DNA from: Pseudomonadota bacterium
GTDB lineage: Bacteria; Pseudomonadota; Alphaproteobacteria; Caulobacterales; Caulobacteraceae
Direction: 5' to 3'
Length of the DNA: 64,000 bases
Assembly: GCA_018241995.1 (NCBI GenBank)
Contig: JAFECT010000005.1
Coordinates: 1-64,000 of the forward strand
Below, in pieces: positions 8,461-18,174 of the stretch. The position numbers were made by a program, and so were the translations under genes. The notes below the pieces were generated by a model. It was not told the origin of the DNA. It worked only from the letters and a program-made list of their open reading frames with translations, and made no database searches. Each line of letters begins with the position of its first letter. Position 1 is the first letter of the stretch.

Positions 8461-9336
8461 TTAGCGAGTCGCCGCGGCTTTTCCAAGGCCTTTCTTGCGA
8501 CCGGTCACGACCCGGTCGCGGTCGCCCAGATCCTTGACCGTGACCACGTCCCAGCCGCCCGCCTCGCGGAACAGGGCCTCGACCTCGGCCGACTGGTCGT
8601 GGCCGATCTCGACATAGAACAGGCCGTCGTCCTTCAGCAGGCGGAAGATCTCCGGAACCAGCTCCCGATAGGCTTTCAGCCCATCGGGCCCGCCGTCCAG
8701 CGCCAGGTGCGGCTCGTGGTCCTTCACCTCGGGCTGCAGCGTGGGGATCTCGTCGGTGCGGATATAGGGCGGGTTGGAGACGATCAGGTCGAAGGCGCCG
8801 TCCGGCAGGCCCGCGCCCCAGTCGGTGCGAAGAAAGGTCGCGCGGCCCTCCAGGTCGAGGTTGGCGGCGTTGTCCTTGGCCACGGCCAGGGCTTCCTCGG
8901 AGACGTCGGTGCCGATGCCGCGCGCGGCCGGGCGCTCGGCCAGGATCGCTAGCAGCATCGCTCCGGAGCCGACGCCCAGGTCGGCCATCTGGAAGGCGGC
9001 GTTCTCGGGGAAGGCTTTCAGCGCCAGCTCGACGATGGTCTCGGTGTCGGGGCGCGGCGTCAGCACATGGGGCGAGACGGTCAGCAGGAGCTTCCAGAAC
9101 CCCTTGCGGCCTAGGATGCGCGACACCGGCTCGCGGCGCGCGCGGCGCTCGACATAGCCGTCCAGCACCGCCTGCAGGTCCGGCGCGACCTCGCGGTGGG
9201 GGTCGGTGATCACCTCGGTGCGGGTGACGCCCACCGCGGCCTCCAGCAACAGGCGCGCGTCGATGGCGGGCGAATCCACCCCGGCCGCCTTCAGCCGCTG
9301 CTGGGCGCCGGTCCAGGCCTTCACCAGGGTGGTCAT
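8461..9336 (-). CDS. prmC: Peptide chain release factor N5-glutamine methyltransferase
   Basis: PrmC methylates the Gln of the GGQ motif in release factors using S-adenosylmethionine. The 291-residue protein has the N-terminal helical substrate domain (about 1-75), the SAM-binding DLGVGSGAMLLAIL and the catalytic NPPY (in VSNPPYIRTDE). The ATG at 9336 overlaps the stop of the upstream MOSC gene by four bases (ATGA), which fixes the start and implies translational coupling. Its substrate gene prfA lies about 3.3 kb upstream on the same strand. Confidence 0.95.
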   Translation of the reverse strand: MTTLVKAWTGAQQRLKAAGVDSPAIDARLLLEAAVGVTRTEVITDPHREVAPDLQAVLDGYVERRARREPVSRILGRKGFWKLLLTVSPHVLTPRPDTETIVELALKAFPENAAFQMADLGVGSGAMLLAILAERPAARGIGTDVSEEALAVAKDNAANLDLEGRATFLRTDWGAGLPDGAFDLIVSNPPYIRTDEIPTLQPEVKDHEPHLALDGGPDGLKAYRELVPEIFRLLKDDGLFYVEIGHDQSAEVEALFREAGGWDVVTVKDLGDRDRVVTGRKKGLGKAAATR

Positions 9337-10109
9337 GCCGCAAGCTCCGCAATCAGGTCCAAGGCGTCGCCGGGCTTTAGTGTGCAGCCCCGCGTCACCT
9401 CGACATAAACGCCGCACAGCACGTGGCGGTACTGGTCGAACAGGTCGTGGGTGGTGGAGAGGTCGCGCAAGCCGGTGTCCGGGTTGGCGTCCGGCGCCGT
9501 GCAGCGGACGATGGGCTTGAAGACGGTCGCCTCGCCGGCGCCCAGCGTCAGCGCGCGCCCGATCAGGTCGTTCTCGGCCCAGGCGGGCCAGCCCTCGACA
9601 TGGATATTGGCGCGGAACCGCAGCGGGTCCACCGGGCGGCCCAGGCGCTGCTCGAAGTCGCGCACGCTCGCCAGGTTCAGGATCGAGACGAAGCCCTTGG
9701 GGTGGTCCATGAAGCTGTAGCCCTGGGGCGCGGCGAGCACCTTCAGCGGACCCTCGACCGCGTCCCCCAGGAAGGCCGCCAGCCAGGCGGCGAAGACCTC
9801 GCGGCCGGCCTCAGAGGTCAGGTCGGCCTCGAGAGGGTCGGCGCCGGGCGCGGAGGCGGTCAGTCGCCCTGTGGCCTCGTCATAGCGCGTGCGCACCTGC
9901 GCCACCTGCGGCAGGCGGGCTATGACGGTGAACCTCTGCTTGGAGATGTGGGCCGGCGCTTCGGGATCGAAGCCTGACGGACCGTCCTCCACCGCATAGA
10001 GCCGGTCGAAGGGGAAATAGCCGCCAGGCGTCAGGCGCGCGGCCTCGACGGCCTCAGGCGTGAAGCCCTTGACCGGATACCGGTAGATCGCCGCGACATG
10101 GCCCTGCAT
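9333..10109 (-). CDS. MOSC-domain protein
   Basis: The 258-residue protein begins QGHVAAIYRYPVKGF, the typical beta-barrel start of MOSC N-terminal domains, and contains FRANIHVEG and the cysteine segment RCTAPDANPDTG of the MOSC domain. The family carries molybdenum-cofactor-dependent sulfur or reductase chemistry; the substrate here is unknown. The ATG at 10109 gives the conserved N-terminus; the longer frame to 10208 adds only repeat-derived residues. It overlaps prmC by four bases. Confidence 0.88.
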   Translation of the reverse strand: MQGHVAAIYRYPVKGFTPEAVEAARLTPGGYFPFDRLYAVEDGPSGFDPEAPAHISKQRFTVIARLPQVAQVRTRYDEATGRLTASAPGADPLEADLTSEAGREVFAAWLAAFLGDAVEGPLKVLAAPQGYSFMDHPKGFVSILNLASVRDFEQRLGRPVDPLRFRANIHVEGWPAWAENDLIGRALTLGAGEATVFKPIVRCTAPDANPDTGLRDLSTTHDLFDQYRHVLCGVYVEVTRGCTLKPGDALDLIAELAA

Positions 10110-10182
10110 GGGCGGGTTTTGGAACGGCAGGGGCGGAAGGGCAAGATGGCTTGCCGTTGTGAGGCGGCTAGGTCGCTGGAGG

Positions 10183-10472
10183 GGAACCACGAACCTCACG
10201 AACCACACGAACGGGCTGTGGCGGGGCTTGCTCTCTATCCCGCTTTTCCCCGCGCGAGCGGGGACCCGGGTCTTTCACCACAAAGGGCACAAAGGACACG
10301 CAGCCCAAGAGATCACCGAGGCTATCTATCGACGCGCTCCGCGCGTCCTGAAACTGCTCGCACGCACGCCTCCACTCTAAGCGCCGCGCTCTTTGTGTCC
10401 TTTGTGCCCTTTGTGGTGATCCTTCTTGAGGCCGAAGGCCGCGTTCGTGAGGTTCGTGAGGTTCGTGGTTCC
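10183..10472. repeat. Nested inverted repeat with 9-bp tandem units
   Basis: Most of the gap between the MOSC gene and the BrkB-like gene is this structure. Outer arms 10183-10213 and 10442-10472 are complementary at 30 of 31 bases and made of 9-base units (GTTCGTGAG). Inner arms 10276-10299 and 10395-10418 are perfectly complementary over 24 bases and also have 9-base periodicity (CACAAAGGA type). The centre (10300-10394) is not repeated. Frames through it give meaningless HEPHEPHE-like peptides. Confidence 0.9.
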
Positions 10473-10570
10473 GATCTTCAAACTGCAGCGCGGACCCCCA
10501 TCCGAGCCTCCGGCCCACCTTCCCGCTAGCGGGTGAAGGAACACCGCTACGCTCCTGCCGTTCTCGCAGC

Positions 10571-11869
10571 ATGAGGGCTGTCCAACCGCACCGCTTCTGG
10601 CTGTTTGCGCGCCGGGAGCCGAAACCCCCGAAGCCGAAGCGCTCGCGCCTGGGCCTGTTCGCCGACGGGGCCGCGGCCCTGTTGCTCGGCGTGGCGGTGT
10701 TCGAGGCCTTGGCGCCGAAGGACTCGAAAGGCCGGTCCGCCATCCGGGCCGGCGTGGACCGCTGGTTCGACCGGTTCGGGCGCGCCTTCCGGGGCGAGCC
10801 GCCTCCGCCCGACCTGACGCCGGAGGCCTTCGAGGTGCGCGAGCCCGGCCGGGGCCGCGATGCGGAAAAGCCCGCGCAAATCCCGGCCAAGGGGTGGGTC
10901 GATATCGGCTGGCGGGTGTTCCAGGGCTTCAACGGCGACCGGGTGATATTCGTGGCCGGGGGCGTGACCTTCTTCACCCTCTTGGCCACCTTCCCGGCCA
11001 TCGCGGCCTTCGTGTCGCTCTACGGCCTGTTCGCCGACGCCAAGACGGCGCAAGGCGTGCTGGCCCTGTTCAACGGGGCCCTGCCGCCGGGCGTGATGCA
11101 GATCGTCCGTGATCAGATGACCCTGGTGGCCGGGCGCAGCCGGGACAGCCTGAGCTTTGCCTTCGCCGTGTCGTTGGCTTTATCGATCTGGAGCGCCAAC
11201 GCCAGCATCAAGGCGCTGATCTATGGGCTGAACGTCGCCTACCACGAGACCGAGAAGCGCAACTTCGTCCGCTACACCCTGATCACCCTGGGCTTCACCA
11301 TCGGCGGCCTGGCCTTCGTGCTGTTCGCCAGCGCCCTGGTGGTGGCCGCGCCCATCGCCGCGGGGTGGTTCGGCTGGGGCGCGCCCGCCCTGAGCCTGGG
11401 CGTGTTCCGCTGGCCGCTGCTGTTCCTGGGTTATCTGGTGATGCTGTCGGTGCTCTACCGCTTCGGCCCGTGCCGGCAGCGGGCAAGGTGGAGCTGGCTG
11501 ACCTGGGGCGGGGCGATCGCGGCGGCGCTCAGCCTGCTCGTCTCCTGGCTGTTCTCGACCTACCTCGGATCGAGCGCGCGCTACGACAAGACCTATGGCC
11601 CGCTGGGCGCCATGATCGGCTTCATGGTCTGGACCTGGTGGTCGGTCACGGTCGTGCTGCTGGGCGCCAAGATCAACGCCGAGATGGAGCACCAGACGGC
11701 GAAGGACACGACCACCGGGGCGCCCTTGCCGATGGGGCAGCGGGGAGCGCTGGTGGCGGACACGGTCGGCGCCAAGCGCGGGTCGGAGGAGAACAGGAAG
11801 TTCACCCTGGACGGCGCGATGGAGTCGTCGAGGAAGCGGCTGAAACGGCAGGCGCGCGGGGAGAAGTAG
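10571..11869 (+). CDS. YihY/BrkB-family inner-membrane protein
   Basis: The 432-residue protein has a basic, proline-rich N-terminus with one hydrophobic segment (about 30-45), then the YihY/BrkB core from about residue 115: GDRVIFVAGGVTFFTLLATF, several transmembrane helices and the conserved LGSSARYDKTYGPLGAMIGF near residue 335. The family was once misnamed ribonuclease BN; it is now viewed as a membrane protein of unknown transport role. A charged tail of about 65 residues follows the last helix. The next element downstream is repeat RE4. Confidence 0.92.
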   Translation: MRAVQPHRFWLFARREPKPPKPKRSRLGLFADGAAALLLGVAVFEALAPKDSKGRSAIRAGVDRWFDRFGRAFRGEPPPPDLTPEAFEVREPGRGRDAEKPAQIPAKGWVDIGWRVFQGFNGDRVIFVAGGVTFFTLLATFPAIAAFVSLYGLFADAKTAQGVLALFNGALPPGVMQIVRDQMTLVAGRSRDSLSFAFAVSLALSIWSANASIKALIYGLNVAYHETEKRNFVRYTLITLGFTIGGLAFVLFASALVVAAPIAAGWFGWGAPALSLGVFRWPLLFLGYLVMLSVLYRFGPCRQRARWSWLTWGGAIAAALSLLVSWLFSTYLGSSARYDKTYGPLGAMIGFMVWTWWSVTVVLLGAKINAEMEHQTAKDTTTGAPLPMGQRGALVADTVGAKRGSEENRKFTLDGAMESSRKRLKRQARGEK

Positions 11870-11894
11870 CGTCGCTCAGGCCCCTCAAAATGAT

Positions 11895-12060
11895 CGTCAT
11901 CCTTGAGCACGCCCGCGCGAGCGGGCGGGATCGAGGACCCACTAGGCTCCGCACTCAACACTGCATGTGAGGTAGCGTTAGGGCGCTCGGCTTCAAGGCT
12001 CGCGCCTAGTGGATCCTCGAAGCATGGGGCGCTGGCGCGACCCATACTTCAAGGATGACG
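11895..12060. repeat. Dispersed inverted repeat RE4, copy 1
   Basis: The element starts CGTCATCCTTGAG and ends with its near complement CTTCAAGGATGACG. Internally GATCGAGGACCCACTAGG pairs with CCTAGTGGATCCTCGA. A related copy forms the core of the larger structure at 39452-39806. It fills the gap between the convergent BrkB-like and isochorismatase genes, where such elements often end transcripts. Confidence 0.85.
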
Positions 12061-12092
12061 GAAATTGGAAAGGTTACGCGAGCCGCGGCGGA

Positions 12093-12674
12093 TCAGCCCA
12101 TCGCCGCCAGCACCTGATCGGTCGACCGCACGCGACCCATCCTCGGGAAGATGAACTTCACCGGAAACGCGTGCATCTCCGCCAGCCGTGACGCCATCGC
12201 GTCCTCGGCGAACACCAGCGAGAAGCCGCGTTCCCACAGGTCGCGTGCGGTGGATTCCACGCCGAAGTTGGTGCTGATGCCGCACATCACGACGGTTTGC
12301 ACGCCCCGGCGGCGCAGCTGGAGCTCCAGTTCGGTGCCGTAGACGGCGCCCCACTGGCGCTTGATCACCTCGATGTCCGACGGCTCGACGCTCAGGCCCT
12401 CGGCATAGGCCAGCCATTCGGGCGGCAAACCGCCGGCGGGGCGTTGAACGGGCTCGTCGGAGGGCTGGTTCAGGGCGTCGGCGAAGTCTTGCGCGAAGCC
12501 GACCCGTACCTGCACGACCACGCCGCCGGCCTTCCTCAGCGCCTTGGCCATCGCCGAAGACCGCGCGATCACGTCGGCTGAGCTGTGCGGTTCGACGGCG
12601 GCCGAGGCGATGCCCTTCTGCAGGTCGATGATCACCAGGGCGGTGGTTTTCGGGTTCAGGGCTTCCAGGCTCAT
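12093..12674 (-). CDS. Isochorismatase-family cysteine hydrolase
   Basis: The 193-residue protein has the fold's catalytic triad: Asp17 (LVIIDLQKG), Lys105 ([12 protein letters not shown]) and Cys131 ([18 protein letters not shown]). Family members cleave isochorismate, nicotinamide, N-carbamoyl compounds or ureido groups; the substrate is not evident. The start overlaps the stop of prfA by four bases (ATGA), so the two are co-transcribed. Confidence 0.9.
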   Translation of the reverse strand: MSLEALNPKTTALVIIDLQKGIASAAVEPHSSADVIARSSAMAKALRKAGGVVVQVRVGFAQDFADALNQPSDEPVQRPAGGLPPEWLAYAEGLSVEPSDIEVIKRQWGAVYGTELELQLRRRGVQTVVMCGISTNFGVESTARDLWERGFSLVFAEDAMASRLAEMHAFPVKFIFPRMGRVRSTDQVLAAMG

Positions 12675-13744
12675 CGGAACTCTTCCTCCAGGGCGGCCAG
12701 GCGCGCGGCCTGGTCCTCGGCGATCAGGGCGTCGAGCAGCTCGTCCAGGTCGCCCTCCATCACCTGGGGCAGGCTGTAGAGGGTCAGGTTGATGCGGTGG
12801 TCGGTCACCCGTCCCTGCGGGAAGTTGTACGTCCGGATGCGCTCGGACCGGTCGCCGGAGCCGACCTGGCTCTTGCGGCTTTCGGCGCGAGCGCTGTCGA
12901 GCGCTTGGCGCTGCTGGTCATAGAGGCGGGCCTTCAGCACCTTCATGGCCTTGGCGCGGTTCTGGTGCTGCGACTTCTCCGACGAGGTCACCACGATGCC
13001 GGTCGGCAGGTGGGTGATGCGCACGGCCGAGTCGGTCTTGTTGACGTGCTGGCCGCCGGCGCCGGAGGAGCGGTAGGTGTCGATGCGGATGTCCTCGTCG
13101 CGCACCTCGATCTCCACGTCCTCGACCTCGGGCAGCACGGCGACGGTGGCGGCGGAGGTGTGGATGCGCCCTTGCGTCTCCGTGGCCGGCACGCGCTGCA
13201 CCCGGTGCACGCCGGACTCGAACTTCAGCCGCCCGAACACCCCGTCGCCGGAGATCGAGGCGATGATTTCCTTGAAGCCCCCGGCCTCGCCCTCAGATTC
13301 GGACTCCACCTCCACCCGCCAGCCGCGGGTCGAGGCATAGCGCTGGTACATGCGGAACAGGTCCCCGGCGAACAGGGCCGCCTCGTCGCCGCCGGTGCCG
13401 GCGCGCACTTCCAGAATGGCCGAAGCGTGCTCGTCCTTGTCCTTGGGCGCGAGCAGCAGGGCCACGCCGTGCTCCAACCCCGGCAGGCGTTCGCGCAGGG
13501 CGTCGAGCTCCTCGCGGGCCAGGGCGGCCATCTCCGGGTCGCCGGCCTTCAACATCTCTTCCAGCTCGGGCTGTTCGGCGCGGGCGCGGACCAGTTCGCC
13601 CACCGCGTCGGCCACGGGCTTCAGCTCCGCATGCTCCTTGGACAGGCGCACGATCTCGGCCCCATCGGTGACCGCGCCCATGCGGGCCTCGATCTCGTGG
13701 AAGCGGTCGAGCACCTGATCGAGCTTGGCCTGGGGCAGATGCAC
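12671..13744 (-). CDS. prfA: Peptide chain release factor 1
   Basis: RF1 recognises UAA and UAG stop codons and triggers peptide release. The stop-codon reading PxT motif appears as [12 protein letters not shown] and the catalytic GGQ as [13 protein letters not shown] placed the start at a GTG (13744), giving 357 residues, the normal length, with [13 protein letters not shown] near the terminus and a GGAG 11 bases upstream. The longer frame from 13852 overlaps the divergent Rrf2 gene and adds an unconserved tail. The start is a judgement. Confidence 0.95.
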   Translation of the reverse strand: MHLPQAKLDQVLDRFHEIEARMGAVTDGAEIVRLSKEHAELKPVADAVGELVRARAEQPELEEMLKAGDPEMAALAREELDALRERLPGLEHGVALLLAPKDKDEHASAILEVRAGTGGDEAALFAGDLFRMYQRYASTRGWRVEVESESEGEAGGFKEIIASISGDGVFGRLKFESGVHRVQRVPATETQGRIHTSAATVAVLPEVEDVEIEVRDEDIRIDTYRSSGAGGQHVNKTDSAVRITHLPTGIVVTSSEKSQHQNRAKAMKVLKARLYDQQRQALDSARAESRKSQVGSGDRSERIRTYNFPQGRVTDHRINLTLYSLPQVMEGDLDELLDALIAEDQAARLAALEEEFR

Positions 13745-13832
13745 GGTGAGGGGCGCTCCGAACAATAAGGAAGGCGCCAGATAGCCCCGCGCGGCTCGCT
13801 CGTCACGCCCGGGCGTGATAGGGCGCATTTTC

Positions 13833-14276
13833 ATGCTCTCGCAGAAGACCAAGTATGCGCTCCGCGCCCTCGTCTACCTGGCGTCCATCGAGGCCCCCTC
13901 GGCCTCGATCGCCGAGGTGGCGGTCGGGGCCAAGGCGCCGCGCAAGTTCCTGGAGGCCATCCTGCTGGAGCTGAAGCAGGCCGGGTTCCTGGAAAGCCGC
14001 CGCGGCCGTTTCGGCGGCTATGCCCTGGCCGCGGCGCCCGAGACCATCATGTTCGCCGACGTGATCCGCGCGGTGGAAGGCCCCCTGGCCCTGGCGCCCT
14101 GTGCGTCAAAGACCGCCTACCGCCCCTGCCACGACTGTTTCGACGTGGAGACCTGCCCGATCCGCGCCGCGCTTTTGGCCGGGCGGGACGCCATCGCCCA
14201 TGTGCTGGAGGGCTGGTCCCTGGCCACCGCCTTGCAGTCGACGGGAGGCCTCACAAAATCTCTCGTGAGCGATTAG
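13833..14276 (+). CDS. Rrf2-family transcriptional regulator
   Basis: The 147-residue protein has the Rrf2 winged helix: [16 protein letters not shown], then [20 protein letters not shown] and [10 protein letters not shown]. The region [20 protein letters not shown] has four cysteines in the area where IscR-type members hold an Fe-S cluster, though the spacing differs. It sits 74 bases upstream of a complete sulfate importer on the same strand, so control of sulfur uptake, as for CymR-like members, is likely. An inverted repeat CGTTT-CTACGC-AAACG at 14326-14341 in the gap is a weak operator candidate. Confidence 0.9.
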   Translation: MLSQKTKYALRALVYLASIEAPSASIAEVAVGAKAPRKFLEAILLELKQAGFLESRRGRFGGYALAAAPETIMFADVIRAVEGPLALAPCASKTAYRPCHDCFDVETCPIRAALLAGRDAIAHVLEGWSLATALQSTGGLTKSLVSD

Positions 14277-14350
14277 ACGATCTCCCATTGACTTAGTAGA
14301 GATTGAACCCGAAGCTGGTCCTACGCGTTTCTACGCAAACGGAGGGGCTC

Positions 14351-15379
14351 ATGGTTGGATCGATTTCGCGTCGCGGCTTCACCCTGGGCGCTTCCGGCGC
14401 CGGCCTCGCCATGCTCGCAGGCTGCGCCCCGCAAGGGCCGGCCAAGGGCGACGTGCAGGCCCTGCTGAACGTCAGCTATGACCCGACGCGCGAACTCTAC
14501 AAGGCGTTCGACGCGGAGTTCTCCAAGCGCTGGAAGGCCTCGTCGGGCAAGGAGCTGAAGGTCAACCAGTCGCACGGCGGCTCGGGCAAGCAGGCCCGAG
14601 CGGTGATCGACGGCCTGGCCGCCGACGTGGTGACCCTGGCCCTGGCCTACGACATCGACCAGATCGCCTCGAAGGGGCTGATCAAGCCCGACTGGCAGTC
14701 GCGCCTGCCCAACAATTCCACCCCCTTCACCTCGACCATCGTGTTCCTGGTCAGGAAGGGCAATCCGAAGGGGATCAAGGACTGGTCCGACCTGGTGAAG
14801 CCGGGCGTTCAGGTGATCACCCCCAATCCGAAGACCTCGGGCGGGGCGCGCTGGAACTACCTGGCGGCCTGGGCCTTCGCCCAGAAGCTGCCGGGCGGCG
14901 AGGCCACCGCCCGCTCCTTCGTGCAGCAGCTCTACAAGCACGTGCCGGTGCTCGACACGGGCGCCAGGGGCGCCACCACCACCTTCGTCCAGCGCGAGAT
15001 CGGCGACGTGCTGCTGGCCTGGGAGAACGAGGCCTTGCTGTCGATCAAGGAACTGGGCCCGGGCAAGGTCGAGACGGTGATCCCGTCCAGCTCGATCCTG
15101 GCCGAGCCGCCCGTGGCCGTGGTCGACCGGGTCGTGGACAAGCAGGGAAGCCGCGCGGTGGCCGAAGCGTATCTGAAGGCGCTGTACGAAGACTGGGCGC
15201 AGGAGATCGCGGCCCAGAACGGCTATCGCCCGACCTCGGCCGCCGTGGCCGCCAAGTACGCGAGCCAGTTCCCCAAGCTGAACCTGGCGACCATCGCCGA
15301 CTTCGGCGGCTGGGCGAAGGCGCAGAAGGCCCACTTCGCGGACGGCGGGGTGTTCGACCAGATCTACAAGGGCTCCTGA
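14351..15379 (+). CDS. Sulfate ABC transporter substrate-binding protein
   Basis: The 342-residue protein opens with a Tat-like signal ([14 protein letters not shown]) that ends in a lipobox LAGC, so it is probably a Tat-exported, membrane-anchored lipoprotein. The sulfate/thiosulfate-binding pattern follows: [29 protein letters not shown] and [16 protein letters not shown]. It delivers sulfate to the CysTW permease. The ATG at 14351 has GGAGG ten bases upstream. The next gene starts directly after its stop, so this is the first gene of a four-gene transporter operon. Confidence 0.95.
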   Translation: MVGSISRRGFTLGASGAGLAMLAGCAPQGPAKGDVQALLNVSYDPTRELYKAFDAEFSKRWKASSGKELKVNQSHGGSGKQARAVIDGLAADVVTLALAYDIDQIASKGLIKPDWQSRLPNNSTPFTSTIVFLVRKGNPKGIKDWSDLVKPGVQVITPNPKTSGGARWNYLAAWAFAQKLPGGEATARSFVQQLYKHVPVLDTGARGATTTFVQREIGDVLLAWENEALLSIKELGPGKVETVIPSSSILAEPPVAVVDRVVDKQGSRAVAEAYLKALYEDWAQEIAAQNGYRPTSAAVAAKYASQFPKLNLATIADFGGWAKAQKAHFADGGVFDQIYKGS

Positions 15380-16234
15380 TTGGCGGACGCGAAAACCCGG
15401 CGCCGGCGATGGCGTGAGCCGAGCGTCCTGCCCGGCTTCGGGCCGGCGTTCGGCTTCACCCTGTTCTATCTGTGCCTGATCGTGCTGATCCCGCTGGCCG
15501 CCCTGATCGCGCGGCCGTGGGAGCACGGCTTCGGCGGATTCTGGCATGCGGTCTCCAACCCGCGGGTCCTGGCGGCGCTGAAGGTCTCCTTCGGCGTCTC
15601 GCTGCTGGCGGCCGCGGCCAATGTGGTGACCGGCCTGATCGTGACCTGGGTGCTGGTCCGCTATGACTTCCCCGGCAGGCGGCTGGCCGACGCCATCGTC
15701 GACCTGCCCTTCGCCCTGCCCACGGCGGTGGCGGGCATAGCGCTCACCGCCATCTACGCCCCCACCGGCTGGGTCGGAGGCCTGCTCGCTCCCCTAGGGA
15801 TCAAGGTCGCCTACACCCCGGTCGGCATCTGGATCGCCATGGTGTTCGTGGGCCTGCCGTTTGTGGTGCGCTCGGTGCAACCGGTGCTGCAGGACTTCGA
15901 CGCGGAGGTCGAGGAAGCGGCCCTGACGCTCGGCGCCAGTTCGGCACAGCGCTGGCGCGGCGTGATCCTGCCGGCCCTGCTCCCCGCGCTCCTGACCGGC
16001 TTCACCCTGGCCTTCGCCCGGGCGGTCGGCGAGTACGGCTCGGTGATCTTCATCGCCGGCAACATGCCGTTCAAGAGCGAGATCGCGCCGCTCCTGATCA
16101 TCACCAAGCTGGAGCAGTTCGACTATGCCGGCGCCGCCGCCATCGGCGTGCTGATGCTGGCGATGAGCTTCGTGGCGCTGCTCGCCATCAACGCCATCCA
16201 GCTGTTCCTGGTGCGACGCGGGGCGCCAGCATGA
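15380..16234 (+). CDS. cysT: Sulfate ABC transporter permease CysT
   Basis: The 284-residue inner-membrane protein has about six hydrophobic segments and the permease EAA-type loop EEAALTLGASSAQRWRGVIL, which contacts the ATPase. VLPGFGPAFGFTLFYL near the N-terminus is typical of CysT. I take the TTG at 15380 as start, immediately after the stop of the binding protein, so translation depends on the upstream gene. The 3' end overlaps cysW by four bases. Confidence 0.94.
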   Translation: MADAKTRRRRWREPSVLPGFGPAFGFTLFYLCLIVLIPLAALIARPWEHGFGGFWHAVSNPRVLAALKVSFGVSLLAAAANVVTGLIVTWVLVRYDFPGRRLADAIVDLPFALPTAVAGIALTAIYAPTGWVGGLLAPLGIKVAYTPVGIWIAMVFVGLPFVVRSVQPVLQDFDAEVEEAALTLGASSAQRWRGVILPALLPALLTGFTLAFARAVGEYGSVIFIAGNMPFKSEIAPLLIITKLEQFDYAGAAAIGVLMLAMSFVALLAINAIQLFLVRRGAPA

Positions 16235-17076
16235 GGACGCTGACAGCCAAGCGCCCGGCCAGCGTCGGGGCCTATCTGCTGGTCGCCGCGGGGCTCAGCT
16301 GGCTGGCGCTGGTGATCCTCCTGCCCCTGGCGGCAGTGTTCATCCAGGCCCTGGCCAAGGGCTCCGAGGCCGCGCTCTCGGCGCTGAAGGAGCCGGACGC
16401 CATCTCGGCGGTGAAGCTGACCCTGCTGGTCGCGGCCATCTGCGTGCCGCTGAACGCGGTGTTCGGCCTGGCGGCGGCCTGGTCGGTGGCCAAGTTCGAC
16501 TTCAAGGGCAAGGGCCTGTTCCTGACCCTGATCGACCTGCCGTTCTCGATCTCGCCCGTGGTGTCGGGCCTGGTCTGGGTGCTGCTGTTCGGGGCCAACG
16601 GCTGGTTCGGCTCGTTCCTGGAGCACAACCACATCAAGATCGTCTTCGCCCTGCCGGGCCTGGTGCTGGCGACCTTGCTGGTCACCCTGCCCTTCACCGC
16701 GCGCGAGCTGATCCCGCTGATGCAGGACCAGGGCTCCGACGAGGAGACGGCCGCCGTGACCCTGGGCGCCGGCGGCTGGACCACCTTCTTCAGCGTGACC
16801 CTGCCCAATGTGAAGTGGGCGCTGCTCTACGGCGTGCTGTTGTCCAACGCCCGGGCCATGGGCGAGTTCGGCGCGGTGTCGGTGGTTTCCGGCCACATCC
16901 GCGGCCTGACCAACACCCTGCCGCTGCACGTGGAGGTGCTCTACAACGAGTACGATTTCGTGGGCGCCTTCGCCACCGCCTCCCTGCTCGCGGGGCTGGC
17001 CCTGATCACCCTGATCCTCAAGACCGGCCTGGAATGGCGCTATGCGGGCGAGCTGTCCGCGAGCCGGCGCCACTGA
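16231..17076 (+). CDS. cysW: Sulfate ABC transporter permease CysW
   Basis: The second permease subunit has 281 residues and about six transmembrane segments, with the EAA-type loop EETAAVTLGAGGWTTFFSVT and the signature GEFGAVSVVSGHIRG shared by CysW proteins. It pairs with CysT. The ATG overlaps the cysT stop (ATGA); the ATPase gene starts 28 bases past its stop. Confidence 0.94.
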   Translation: MRTLTAKRPASVGAYLLVAAGLSWLALVILLPLAAVFIQALAKGSEAALSALKEPDAISAVKLTLLVAAICVPLNAVFGLAAAWSVAKFDFKGKGLFLTLIDLPFSISPVVSGLVWVLLFGANGWFGSFLEHNHIKIVFALPGLVLATLLVTLPFTARELIPLMQDQGSDEETAAVTLGAGGWTTFFSVTLPNVKWALLYGVLLSNARAMGEFGAVSVVSGHIRGLTNTLPLHVEVLYNEYDFVGAFATASLLAGLALITLILKTGLEWRYAGELSASRRH

Positions 17077-17104
17077 GCCCTTCCCCTCCCCCGACGGAAC
17101 CCCG

Positions 17105-18142
17105 ATGAGCCTCAAGGTCGAAAACCTCGCCAAGCAGTACGGCCGCACCGCCGCGCTCAACGGCGTGTCGCTGCAGGCGGCCAAGGGGGAGTTCCTGGCG
17201 CTGCTCGGCCCCTCGGGCTCGGGCAAGACGACCCTGCTGCGCGCCATCGCCGGGCTGGAGCAGCCGGATACGGGCACGGTGGAGTTCGAGGGTGAGGACT
17301 TCCTGAAGCAGACACCGCGCGAACGGCGCGTCGGCCTGGTGTTCCAGCACTACGCCCTGTTCCGCCACATGACCGTGGAGAAGAACGTCGCCTATGGCCT
17401 GAACGTGCGGCCGGGCCATTCGCGTCCGCCAAAGGCCGAGGTGAAGGACCGGGTGGCGAAGTTGTTGGAGCTGGTCCAGCTCGACGGTCTGGAAAAGCGC
17501 TATCCGGCCCAGCTGTCCGGCGGGCAGCGGCAACGGGTGGCGCTGGCCCGGGCCCTGGCTATCGAACCCCGCATGCTGCTGCTCGACGAGCCGTTCGGGG
17601 CGCTGGACGCCAAGGTGAGGAAGGACCTGCGCCGGCAGCTGCGCGCCATCCACGAGCGCGCCGGCGTGACCACCATCTTCGTCACCCACGACCAGGACGA
17701 GGCCATGGACCTGGCCGACCGGGTGGTGGTGCTGAACGGCGGCCGGATCGAGCAGATCGGCTCGCCGGGCGAACTCGCGTCGGCTCCTGCAAGCGCCTTC
17801 GTGTTCGAGTTCCTCGGCGACTGCGCCCGGCTGAAGGGCCGGGTGGACGGGTCCTGCATCCGCTTCGACGGCTTCGAGGCCCCAATCGTGAACGCCGGCC
17901 GCGCGACCGGCGAGGCCGAGGCCCTGTTCCGCCCCTGGGAGACCGAGCTCGACCTCGAGGGCAAACCCGGCGTGCCGGTGACGGTCCACGACATCCTGGC
18001 CAAGGGCGCGGTCCTGCGCGCGGAGTGCCGGTCCGACGACGGGCGGCTGTTCGAGGCGGAGTTCTCGAGGGATCACCTGCCGCCCGCGGCGAGGCCGGGG
18101 GGACGGGCGAGTCTCAGGCCGAGAAGGGTGTTTGTGTTCTAA
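17105..18142 (+). CDS. cysA: Sulfate ABC transporter ATP-binding protein CysA
   Basis: The 345-residue ATPase has Walker A GPSGSGKTTLLRA, Q-loop VFQHYALF, signature LSGGQRQRVALARAL, Walker B LLLDEPFGALD and switch VFVTHDQDEA-like IFVTHDQDEA, then a C-terminal regulatory domain. It completes the sulfate importer. The ATG at 17105 gives the usual MSLKVENLAK start; a frame from 17042 overlaps cysW and is unlikely. The importer operon ends here, followed by repeat RE2. Confidence 0.95.
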   Translation: MSLKVENLAKQYGRTAALNGVSLQAAKGEFLALLGPSGSGKTTLLRAIAGLEQPDTGTVEFEGEDFLKQTPRERRVGLVFQHYALFRHMTVEKNVAYGLNVRPGHSRPPKAEVKDRVAKLLELVQLDGLEKRYPAQLSGGQRQRVALARALAIEPRMLLLDEPFGALDAKVRKDLRRQLRAIHERAGVTTIFVTHDQDEAMDLADRVVVLNGGRIEQIGSPGELASAPASAFVFEFLGDCARLKGRVDGSCIRFDGFEAPIVNAGRATGEAEALFRPWETELDLEGKPGVPVTVHDILAKGAVLRAECRSDDGRLFEAEFSRDHLPPAARPGGRASLRPRRVFVF

Positions 18143-18174
18143 CCTCTCACAACAAGGGACTTCCAAAACTCCGT

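Noticed and set aside
10183..10300. CRISPR-like tandem repeats
   Set aside because: Units are 9 bases without spacers, and are arranged as inverted arms; no cas gene is near.
10168..11001. 277-residue minus-strand frame with NHEPHEPHER
   Set aside because: It is the translation of the tandem repeat plus the antisense of the BrkB-like gene.
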